A stretch of 64,000 bases of DNA from Burkholderiales bacterium (GTDB lineage Bacteria; Pseudomonadota; Gammaproteobacteria; Burkholderiales; Burkholderiaceae_C), in the NCBI GenBank assembly GCA_028872015.1, contig JAGWLO010000005.1, forward strand, positions 1 to 64,000, read 5' to 3'. The notes below the pieces were generated by a model, which worked only from the letters and a program-made list of their open reading frames with translations, had not been told where the DNA came from and ran no database searches. A program made the position numbers and the translations under genes. This document shows positions 7,863-14,923 of the stretch, one piece after another. Position 1 is the stretch's first letter. The number at the start of each line of letters is the position of its first letter.

Positions 7863-8828
7863 TCAAAACGGGTTGTTACGCGCCCGGGCGATGGCCAGCG
7901 AGGCCAGCTGCGCCTGCCCGCTCGGGGCCAGGTGCGTGTCATCGGCCCACAGGTAGCCGGTGGGGGTGGCGCCGGTGACGAGCGTGGCGGTGGTGCAGTT
8001 GGGCAGGGCCACGGCGCAGGCCGGCGTGACGATGTCGGCGAATCCGAAGGCGGCCGGCGACCGGGCCACCGCCTGGAACTGCAGTTGTGCCTGCACCAGG
8101 CCCACGAAGCGGCCGTCCAGCACGATGTTGACGCCCAGCTGCTGGTTGAACGCCGTGGTCAGCTGCGACAGCACCGCTGCGCGGTCGACCAGCGGATCGA
8201 GCGCCTTCTGCGCGATGGCGAACGGCGTCAGACCCACGTCGGGGAGATCGGAGACCACGACCTTGACGCCCAGGTTCACGAGGCGGTTTACGACCTGCGC
8301 CAGCTGCTTGCCGCGCGCACCGGCCTCGGCCGAAAGATCGGCCACGCTGCGGCCGGGGTACTGCGCGTACAGCTGCAGGATGTCGTTCGTGCCGGCCAGC
8401 AGGGTGGCCAGGTCGCCGGTGCGGAAGCCGCCCGCCGCCACCTGCGCCTCGACCTGGGCCGCCACGTCGGCAACTTGCGCACCGGGCTGCGCCAGCATGA
8501 TGGCCGTGGGCGCCTGCGACTGCGGATTGCACTCGTTGAACGCCAGGCCGTAGTTCGAGGCCAGCGACTGAACCCAGATCGGCTGCTGCGTGCAGTCGAT
8601 GTTGCCGTTGCTGTCCAGGCCGTTGATGCTGTACTTGGTGCCGGTGGGCGTGATCACGCTCGCATCGTCTCCGAAGACGAGCATCCGGCTGGGCGTGAAC
8701 AGGCGGTTCTGCGAGGTGCCGCCGCCGCAGGCCGCGAGCAGCCCCAGCACCAGCGCGGCCCCGATCGAGGCCAGAACGCCGGCCACGGCACGCTGCCGTC
8801 GCGGTGTCGCCTTGCTGCTGAAGATCAT
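7863..8828 (-). CDS. SGNH/GDSL-like lipoprotein lacking the nucleophilic serine
   Basis: A 321-residue exported lipoprotein (lipobox LLAAC, Cys34, then GGG) with the overall plan of its neighbour at 6521-7726. Block I reads VFGDDASV, so Asp55 stands where the catalytic Ser should be; the codon is GAT in the raw sequence. Block III (LLAGTNDI) and block V (ADDTHLAPSGQ) are kept. Either the protein uses Ser57 two residues on, or it has lost esterase activity and kept a binding role. The start at the ATG before the signal sequence is clear; the frame stays open upstream only by chance. It is 136 bases from the other SGNH gene, on the same strand. Confidence 0.8.
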   Translation of the reverse strand: MIFSSKATPRRQRAVAGVLASIGAALVLGLLAACGGGTSQNRLFTPSRMLVFGDDASVITPTGTKYSINGLDSNGNIDCTQQPIWVQSLASNYGLAFNECNPQSQAPTAIMLAQPGAQVADVAAQVEAQVAAGGFRTGDLATLLAGTNDILQLYAQYPGRSVADLSAEAGARGKQLAQVVNRLVNLGVKVVVSDLPDVGLTPFAIAQKALDPLVDRAAVLSQLTTAFNQQLGVNIVLDGRFVGLVQAQLQFQAVARSPAAFGFADIVTPACAVALPNCTTATLVTGATPTGYLWADDTHLAPSGQAQLASLAIARARNNPF

Positions 8829-8896
8829 CTTTGCTCCGGAATTCGGGGTCACGCGGCGTCGGCGCCGTGAATGCGCCGGGGTGACGCCCGGGTGCT

Positions 8897-9886
8897 TCAG
8901 GTGGCCGCCCGCTGCAGCCGGTCCCGCACGCCGTCCCATGGCGGGCCCGGTGGCGGGCGCTCGACCCAGATGGCCGCCACGCCAGCTGCATCGAACTCGC
9001 GCAGCACCGAAAACAACTCGTGCGCCGCGGCGGCGGCATCGGCCGGCATGACACGCGCCGAGTAGCCCGGCCCGCCGGCGAAGGCGAGGCGCGAATATAC
9101 CCCGACCACCCCGCCCGCCCGGCCGGCCTCGTTGCGCCCGGATTGCAGGCGGTGACGCAGCGCGACGGTGTCCAGCAGCCGCAGCGGCGCGACCGGTGCG
9201 TAGTGCGAGGCCAGCAGGCCCGGCGCCCGTGGCGAGCGGGCGTCGGGGTCGGCCAGCGCGCGACCCAGCGCCGCCTCGAGCGCGCGGCGCGGCAACTGGC
9301 CCGGGCGCAGCAAGGCCGGCGGGTCGCGCGTGCAATCGACGATGGCCGATTCGATGCCGACCTCGCAATCGCCGCCGTCGAGCACCGTCAGCGCGGAGCC
9401 GAACTCCTGCACCACGTGCGCAGCGGCGGTGGGGCTGATGCGGCCGAAGCGGTTGGCGCTGGGTGCCGCCACGCCGGGCACGCCCAGCCGCGCCGCCTCG
9501 CGCAGGAGCGCCAGCGCCACCGGGTGCGCCGGCAGGCGCAGGCCGATGCTGTCCTGCCCGCCCGCCGCGGCCGCGGCCACCCCAGGCCGGCGCGGCACGA
9601 TCACCGTCAGCGGACCGGGCCAGAAGCGTGCCGTCAGGCGCAGCGCAGCCGGGCTGAGGCCACCGCTGAAGTGGGCAGAGGCCGCGACATCGGCCACATG
9701 CACGATCAGCGGGTGCTCGCTGGGCCGGCCCTTGGCGGCGTAGATGCCGGCGACGCTGACATCGTCGTCCGCGCGCGCCCCCAGCCCGTAGACCGTCTCG
9801 GTCGGAAACGCCACCAGCTCGCCCGCGGCCAGGCGCTGTGCCGCCTGGCGCAGCGCCACCGGATCGTCACCGTCCAAGGTCGGCAT
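8897..9886 (-). CDS. tsaC: L-threonylcarbamoyladenylate synthase, Sua5 type
   Basis: Makes threonylcarbamoyl-AMP from threonine, bicarbonate and ATP for tRNA t6A synthesis. The N-terminal YrdC domain shows FPTETVYGLGARA and the nucleotide-binding KGRPSEHPLIVHV; PGLLASHYAPVAPLRL opens the extra C-terminal Sua5 domain. The 329-residue length fits the long Sua5 form rather than the short YrdC/TsaC form. It follows purK by 20 bases and probably shares its transcript. Some annotators would name it sua5 or ywlC. Confidence 0.93.
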   Translation of the reverse strand: MPTLDGDDPVALRQAAQRLAAGELVAFPTETVYGLGARADDDVSVAGIYAAKGRPSEHPLIVHVADVAASAHFSGGLSPAALRLTARFWPGPLTVIVPRRPGVAAAAAGGQDSIGLRLPAHPVALALLREAARLGVPGVAAPSANRFGRISPTAAAHVVQEFGSALTVLDGGDCEVGIESAIVDCTRDPPALLRPGQLPRRALEAALGRALADPDARSPRAPGLLASHYAPVAPLRLLDTVALRHRLQSGRNEAGRAGGVVGVYSRLAFAGGPGYSARVMPADAAAAAHELFSVLREFDAAGVAAIWVERPPPGPPWDGVRDRLQRAAT

Positions 9887-9906
9887 GGTCGGGGTCGGCG
9901 TTCAGC

Positions 9907-11106
9907 TCAGAACGGCGGCAACCCGAGCACCGCGGCGGCCTGCTGCGCGCGCGCCCGGGCCAGCGCAGGCTCGGCTGCGGTGAGCGTGAGATGCCCCATC
10001 TTGCGGCCGGGCCGCGGCTCGGCCTTGCCGTACAGGTGCAGGTGCGCGCCGGGCACCGCCAGCACCGCGTCCCAATCAGGGGCGCGGGGGGTGCGGGGCT
10101 CCGAAGGCAACCCGCTGCCGCCGTCGAACCACAGGTCGCCCAGCAGGTTGATCATGACCGCCGCCGAATGCTGGCGCGGGGCCACCAGCGGCAGCCCGGC
10201 CAGGGTGCGCACCTGCAGCTCGAACTGCGACACATCGCAGGCATCGATGCTGTAGTGCCCGGAGTTGTGCGGCCGCGGCGCCATCTCGTTGGCCACCAGC
10301 GAGCCGTCGGCCAGGATGAAGAACTCCACGCACAGCACGCCCACGTAGGCCAGCCGGTCGGCCAGCCGCAGCGCCTGTGCCACCGCCAGCGCCGCCGTGC
10401 CGGGGTCGACGTCCGGCGCCGGCACCTGCGTCACGGCCAGGATGCCGTCGCGATGCAGGTTCTGCTGCAACGGCAGGTGCACCGCCTGTCCATCGCGGCC
10501 CCGGGCGACGATGACGCTGATCTCGTGCCGCAGCGGCAGCCGCCGCTCGAGCACGCAAGGCACGCCACCGAGCGCGGCCCACGCCGCGGGCAGATCGGCC
10601 GGCTGCGCCACGGCGCGCTGACCCTTGCCGTCGTAGCCCATGCGGGCCGTCTTGAGCACACCCGGCAGGAGGGCGGCCAGCGACCCCAGCGCCGCCGGCG
10701 CCATATCGCCGGGCTGCGTGACGAGCCCATGCGGGGCACAGGGCACGCCGGCCTCGACGAAGCAGCGCTTCTCTTGAGCGCGGTGCTGGCACACCTCGAC
10801 CGCCGCCGCCGCCGGCGCCACCGGCCGCGTGGCGGCCAGCCGACGCAGCGCCGCTGCCGGCACGTTCTCGAACTCGGTCGTCACGGCCGAGCACTCCCGC
10901 GCCAGCGTGGCCAGCGCCGCGTCGTCCTCGTACGCGGCCACCAGGTGCTCGTCGGCCGCAGCGCCCGCCGGGCTGGCCGCGTCGGGCTCGAGCACCATCA
11001 CGCGATAGCCCAGGCCCTGCGCCGCATGCACGAACATCCGGCCGAGCTGGCCGCCGCCCAGCACGCCGAGCGTGGCCTCGCCCGGGGCCAGCACGCCACC
11101 CGTCAT
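9907..11106 (-). CDS. purK: 5-(carboxyamino)imidazole ribonucleotide synthase
   Basis: ATP-grasp enzyme that carboxylates aminoimidazole ribonucleotide to N5-CAIR in purine synthesis. The N-terminus [28 protein letters not shown] is diagnostic, and the ATP-grasp core includes [14 protein letters not shown] and the metal-binding [17 protein letters not shown]. Length (399) is normal. It overlaps purE by four bases (ATGA), so PurE and PurK, which act in sequence, are translationally coupled. Confidence 0.97.
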   Translation of the reverse strand: MTGGVLAPGEATLGVLGGGQLGRMFVHAAQGLGYRVMVLEPDAASPAGAAADEHLVAAYEDDAALATLARECSAVTTEFENVPAAALRRLAATRPVAPAAAAVEVCQHRAQEKRCFVEAGVPCAPHGLVTQPGDMAPAALGSLAALLPGVLKTARMGYDGKGQRAVAQPADLPAAWAALGGVPCVLERRLPLRHEISVIVARGRDGQAVHLPLQQNLHRDGILAVTQVPAPDVDPGTAALAVAQALRLADRLAYVGVLCVEFFILADGSLVANEMAPRPHNSGHYSIDACDVSQFELQVRTLAGLPLVAPRQHSAAVMINLLGDLWFDGGSGLPSEPRTPRAPDWDAVLAVPGAHLHLYGKAEPRPGRKMGHLTLTAAEPALARARAQQAAAVLGLPPF

Positions 11107-11597
11107 GGCTGGCCGAGCGTGCGCGTCATGGCGCGCGCCGCATCGGTCTGGCGCTGCCGGTAGGCCAGCAGCCGCTCGTGCAGCGCCGCATCGCCGGTGG
11201 CCAGCATCGCCACCGCAAACAGCGCCGCGTTGGCCGCCCCGGCCGCCCCGATGGCGAACGTGGCCACCGGGATGCCCTTGGGCATCTGGACGATGGAGTA
11301 CAGCGAGTCCAGCCCTTGCAGGTGCCGGCTGGGCACCGGCACGCCCAGCACCGGCACCGTCGTCTTGGCCGCCAGCATCCCCGGCAGATGCGCCGCCCCG
11401 CCCGCGCCAGCAATGATCGCCCTCAAGCCCCGCCCCACCGCGGCCTCGGCAAAAGCGAACATGTCGTCAGGCATGCGGTGCGCAGACAGCACCTGCCGGT
11501 CGTGGTCGATGCCGAATTCATCGAGGATTGCCGCGGCGTGCTGGAGGGTATCCCAGTCGGAGGCGGAACCCATGACTATAGTTACAGCAACGCTCAT
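11103..11597 (-). CDS. purE: N5-carboxyaminoimidazole ribonucleotide mutase
   Basis: Converts N5-CAIR made by PurK into CAIR. Class I PurE signatures are [10 protein letters not shown] near the N-terminus, [10 protein letters not shown], and [22 protein letters not shown]. The length (164 residues) is standard. It starts 33 bases after the stop of the low-GC TPR-like gene, and the sequence between is AT-rich (CTAGTTATTGAATTAATGACAA on the minus strand begins about there), so the operon may have its own promoter inside or at the end of that insert. Confidence 0.97.
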   Translation of the reverse strand: MSVAVTIVMGSASDWDTLQHAAAILDEFGIDHDRQVLSAHRMPDDMFAFAEAAVGRGLRAIIAGAGGAAHLPGMLAAKTTVPVLGVPVPSRHLQGLDSLYSIVQMPKGIPVATFAIGAAGAANAALFAVAMLATGDAALHERLLAYRQRQTDAARAMTRTLGQP

Positions 11598-11622
11598 TGC
11601 GGGACTGGGCGGTTGAACTTTG

Positions 11623-12732
11623 TCATTAATTCAATAACTAGCAAATACTTCAAACTGTCGCGCAAGGCGAGCTTTCGCACCCTCATATTCGACCGAAAGG
11701 TCTTTTAATTCCAGCTCTCGCGCTGTGGAGGAACCAAACGCATCACTAACGCAAGAGAGCTGATAGAAAATCCAGCCAGCAACCAGTCGATCATCTATAT
11801 CCAAGCCAAGCGAGAAGGCGGGATCAATTTTACTTGACAATGCAAGCATCTCGGCCTTGTTACCCAGCCTCATGTTGCAATATGCCAGCTCCAAATCGAT
11901 GAAAGATTGGCTGAAATTGTATGCAGCAAATGGACCCCTAAGACGAACAGCGCTCAGGGCCTCTATGGCTTCGGGAAATCGCTCCTGCAGCACCAAGAAT
12001 CTCGCTTGCCAAAGAAATATGTGATTAGACAAAGCATTTATACCCGTCAGCTCTTGTAGATTCTGGGCTGACTGCAATTCCATCTGGAGGAGCGAGGCGT
12101 CTTTGCGGTTGCCTCTGCCGAGACAGTTTTCTGCCCTCATCCAAGCCAAACCAAACGCGGCACGATTATAAACAAGCGCCTCCAGCGAGGGCTGATCTCC
12201 GATGCGAAGCGCATGCTCTCTACCTCGGAGAAAGTACTTCTGGGATTGCGGTCTATTGCCGGATATCATGAAACAGTTGGCCAACACAGCACAGATTCTC
12301 ACGTGTGCGTAATCGTTGGACTCATCCGCATAATCAATGGCTGAACTGAGCGATTGACAGATGGCGTCATATTTCGATGTCTCGAATTCGATATGAGCCT
12401 TCCAAGCTGCGGCGATAGCAGCCATTTCGCGATAATTTATGGCAACTGATAGTACAAATGCTCGATTGATCCGATCAAAGGCCAATGGATTCAATTCACC
12501 ATAATGATTAATAAGCCCTTCAGCCAACATGATCCAAACCGTGATGCGCCCGTTTTGACCAGTGCCATAGTTGACTCGCAGATCGCGGATGATGCTTTTG
12601 GCGTCATCAAAATTACCAATTCGCGCCAACGCGCAAGCCATCTTCGCGAGCAACTCTGCGCGATCATTGCTGCCTTGCGTGCGCGCAAGATCGCGATTGA
12701 GCTGATCTAGAATCTTATTCATGATCATTAAT
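11623..12732. repeat. 8-base direct repeat bracketing the low-GC gene
   Basis: TCATTAAT occurs at 11623-11630 and again at 12725-12732, in the same orientation, framing the low-GC coding sequence almost exactly. It could be a target-site duplication left by an insertion. It is short and AT-rich, so chance cannot be excluded, and no transposase or terminal inverted repeat accompanies it. Confidence 0.3.
11631..12728 (-). CDS. orphan protein with TPR-like helical repeats, low GC
   Basis: A 365-residue soluble protein that I do not recognise. It has no signal peptide or membrane segment and seems almost wholly helical. Segments such as ARIGNFDDAKSIIRDL, CFMISGNRPQSQKYFLRGREHAL and CNMRLGNKAEMLALSSK have the small-residue/Gly/aromatic spacing of tetratricopeptide repeats, suggesting a peptide-binding scaffold. 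Base use is unlike all neighbours: the line 11881-11940 has 26 G+C in 60, against 50 in 60 at 11041-11100 in purK. The start has a Shine-Dalgarno-like AAGGTG four bases upstream (ten from the alternative Met at 12722). It lies between purE and the histone H1-like gene, cut off from the latter by a terminator. Recent acquisition is likely. Confidence 0.75.
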   Translation of the reverse strand: MIMNKILDQLNRDLARTQGSNDRAELLAKMACALARIGNFDDAKSIIRDLRVNYGTGQNGRITVWIMLAEGLINHYGELNPLAFDRINRAFVLSVAINYREMAAIAAAWKAHIEFETSKYDAICQSLSSAIDYADESNDYAHVRICAVLANCFMISGNRPQSQKYFLRGREHALRIGDQPSLEALVYNRAAFGLAWMRAENCLGRGNRKDASLLQMELQSAQNLQELTGINALSNHIFLWQARFLVLQERFPEAIEALSAVRLRGPFAAYNFSQSFIDLELAYCNMRLGNKAEMLALSSKIDPAFSLGLDIDDRLVAGWIFYQLSCVSDAFGSSTARELELKDLSVEYEGAKARLARQFEVFASY

Positions 12733-12786
12733 CACCTTCAGCCGTCGGCGCAGATAAAAGGAAGCGAGCATGAAGGAGCAACAAGC

Positions 12787-12815
12787 AAAAAAGGCCCAGC
12801 GTAGCCGGGCCTTTT
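12787..12815 (-). terminator. rho-independent terminator after the histone H1-like gene
   Basis: Read on the minus strand this is AAAAGGCCC, a nine-base loop, GGGCC and a run of six T. It sits 46 bases past the stop of the H1-like gene and separates it from the low-GC gene downstream. Confidence 0.85.
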
Positions 12816-12860
12816 GACAGAGCGCTCGATAGCCGCGAAGCCATCTGCAATGTCAATCCA

Positions 12861-13262
12861 TCAGGGCTTGTTCCCAGTCGGAAATGGCCAAGCCGCTGCC
12901 GGATTCAGTGCCGTCTTCGCCGGCGCAGCAGCCGGCGCAGCAGGCGCGGCAGGCGCCGCCTTCTTCGCGGCCTTTTTGGCAGCGGCCTTCTTGGTCGCGG
13001 GCTTCTTCGGCGCAGCCGTCTTCTTGACGGCAGCCTTCTTGGCCGGCGCCTTCTTCGCCGCAACCTTCTTGGCCGGGGCGGCCTTCTTCGCTGCGGCCTT
13101 CTTGGCCGGCGCCTTCTTGGCCGCCGCCTTCTTCGCCGGGGCAGCCTTCTTGGCCGGGGCGGCCTTCTTGGCCGGCGCCTTCTTCGCGGCCGCCTTCTTG
13201 GCCGGGGCAGCCTTCTTCGCGGGCGCCTTCTTGGCCGGAGCGGCCTTCTTCGCAGTTGCCAT
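12861..13262 (-). CDS. histone H1-like DNA-binding protein (KAAPAKKA repeats)
   Basis: A 133-residue, very basic, low-complexity protein. After MATAKKA it consists of [14 protein letters not shown]-type repeats, turning to an Ala/Pro-rich C-terminus ending in PTGNKP. Such proteins resemble the C-terminal tail of eukaryotic histone H1 and the AlgP/HctB-like proteins of bacteria, and bind DNA through clustered lysines. The start is fixed by AAGGAG six bases before the ATG at 13262; the frame runs six codons further upstream without a ribosome site. A strong terminator follows. The repeated DNA keeps other frames open on both strands, which are not genes. Confidence 0.88.
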   Translation of the reverse strand: MATAKKAAPAKKAPAKKAAPAKKAAAKKAPAKKAAPAKKAAPAKKAAAKKAPAKKAAAKKAAPAKKVAAKKAPAKKAAVKKTAAPKKPATKKAAAKKAAKKAAPAAPAAPAAAPAKTALNPAAAWPFPTGNKP

Positions 13263-13536
13263 AACGATCTCCTTGATCAAGTTGCAAAAGGCTCGGTGCC
13301 GCTGCGTGCAGCGCCGAGATCCACCGTCTGGTGGTCTGCCGCCGGGATTGGGCCCGGCAACGGTTGCCCCAGTGCGGTGAACGGGGTCACGAACTCGGCT
13401 TGGATTCGGCTCTGCGGCCTGCCTTGGTTCGTCATTCTTGATCTCTCACGGGCGATCGGGCGTGTGCCGGCTTTGCGGCCGGTCGGGCGCTCGATCGCGA
13501 TGCGGCGCGCAGGGCATGGGCGGGCTGGGCGTCCGC

Positions 13537-14778
13537 TCAGTCCCAAGCCAGCGCGCCGCCGGTCTGGTAGTCGATGACACGGGTCTCGAAGAAATTGCGC
13601 TCCTTCTTGAGATCGATCATCTCGCTCATCCAGGGAAACGGGTTCTCTTCATTCGGGTACAGCGGCTCCAGGCCGATCTGCGTGGCACGCCGGTTGGCGA
13701 TGTAGCGCAGGTAGCCCTTGAACATCGACGCGTTGAGGCCCAACACGCCACGGGGCATGGTGTCTTCGGCGTAGCGGTACTCGAGTGCTACGGCCTTCTC
13801 GAACAGCGCCCGGATCTCGGCCTTGAAGGCCGGCGTCCACAGCTGCGGGTTCTCGAGCTTGATCTGGTTGATCACATCGATGCCGAAGTTGCAGTGCATG
13901 GACTCGTCGCGCAGGATGTACTGGTACTGCTCGGCGGCGCCGGTCATCTTGTTCTGCCGGCCCATCGCCAGGATCTGCGTGAAGCCGACGTAGAAGAACA
14001 GGCCTTCCATCAGGCAGGCGAAGACGATCAGGCTCTTCAGCAGCGTCTGGTCGGCCTCGGGCGTGCCGGTGTGGAAGTGCGGGTCCATGATCGCGTCGAT
14101 GAACGGGATCAGGAACTCGTCCTTGCGGCGGATCGAGTCGACCTCGTGGTACGCGTTGAAGATCTCGCTCTCGTCCAGGCCCAGACTCTCGACGATGTAC
14201 TGGTAGGCGTGGGTGTGGATCGCCTCTTCGAAGGCCTGGCGCAACAGGAACTGCCGGCACTCGGGCGCCGTGATGTGACGGTAGGTGCCCAGCACGATGT
14301 TGTTGGCCGCCAGCGAATCGGCGGTGACGAAGAAGCCGAGGTTGCGCTTGATGATGCGGCGCTCGTCGTCGGTCAGGCCGTTCGGGTCCTTCCAGGTCGC
14401 GATGTCGCGCGACATGTTCACCTCTTGCGGCATCCAGTGGTTGGCACAGGTGGAGAGGTACTTCTCCCAGGCCCACTTGTACTTGAAGGGCACCAGCTGG
14501 TTGACGTCGGTCTGGCCGTTGATGATGCGCTTGTCGGCGGCGTTGACGCGGCGTTGCGTCTGGGCGGGCTGGGCGGACGCGGGCGCCGGGGACGGGGCCG
14601 AGATCCGCGAGGCATCAGACGGCTGCACGATCGGCAGCTGTGACGTGGGCGGCTGCGCAGCCGGCAGCGAGGCCGGCACGGCGGCGGCGAGAGCAGCGGC
14701 TCGCGGCGCGTGGAGCGCAGGGCTAGGGTCCTGTGCCTTTCTCGAAGGAGTCTTGACGTCGTCTTCCCAGACCAACAT
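13537..14778 (-). CDS. nrdB: ribonucleoside-diphosphate reductase class Ia, beta subunit
   Basis: Holds the diiron-tyrosyl radical used by NrdA to make deoxyribonucleotides. The metal and radical site is visible: [11 protein letters not shown], with Glu, His and the radical Tyr four residues after the His, and the second Glu/His set in [11 protein letters not shown]. So this is not a Tyr-less class Ic enzyme. An unusual N-terminal stretch of about 75 residues rich in Ala, Pro and Ser precedes the conserved core. AGGA lies nine bases before the ATG. The gene follows nrdA after 145 bases without an obvious terminator, so both are probably transcribed from the nrdA promoter. Confidence 0.97.
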   Translation of the reverse strand: MLVWEDDVKTPSRKAQDPSPALHAPRAAALAAAVPASLPAAQPPTSQLPIVQPSDASRISAPSPAPASAQPAQTQRRVNAADKRIINGQTDVNQLVPFKYKWAWEKYLSTCANHWMPQEVNMSRDIATWKDPNGLTDDERRIIKRNLGFFVTADSLAANNIVLGTYRHITAPECRQFLLRQAFEEAIHTHAYQYIVESLGLDESEIFNAYHEVDSIRRKDEFLIPFIDAIMDPHFHTGTPEADQTLLKSLIVFACLMEGLFFYVGFTQILAMGRQNKMTGAAEQYQYILRDESMHCNFGIDVINQIKLENPQLWTPAFKAEIRALFEKAVALEYRYAEDTMPRGVLGLNASMFKGYLRYIANRRATQIGLEPLYPNEENPFPWMSEMIDLKKERNFFETRVIDYQTGGALAWD

Positions 14779-14923
14779 GTGTGTGTGTCCTGCTCGAAAT
14801 GAATTATCGGAGTGTTGTGCGCGAACACCAAGCGATGGTTGACTTCGAGGCCTGTCCGTTGTTGCGGCATCGCATCGAACGCGTGAGCCGCATCACGACC
14901 TCAGGCCTGTCGGCGAGCGGCGG

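Noticed and set aside
12814..13380. Long open frames in other frames of the histone-like gene, on both strands
   Set aside because: They are a by-product of the repeated, GC-rich KAAPAKKA coding sequence; they lack ribosome sites and give low-complexity products.
13277..13435. Possible 52-residue minus-strand protein between nrdB and the H1-like gene ([15 protein letters not shown]...)
   Set aside because: It has a weak GAGAG upstream but no family, no clear bias and no conserved feature that I can judge; comparison with relatives would be needed to accept it.
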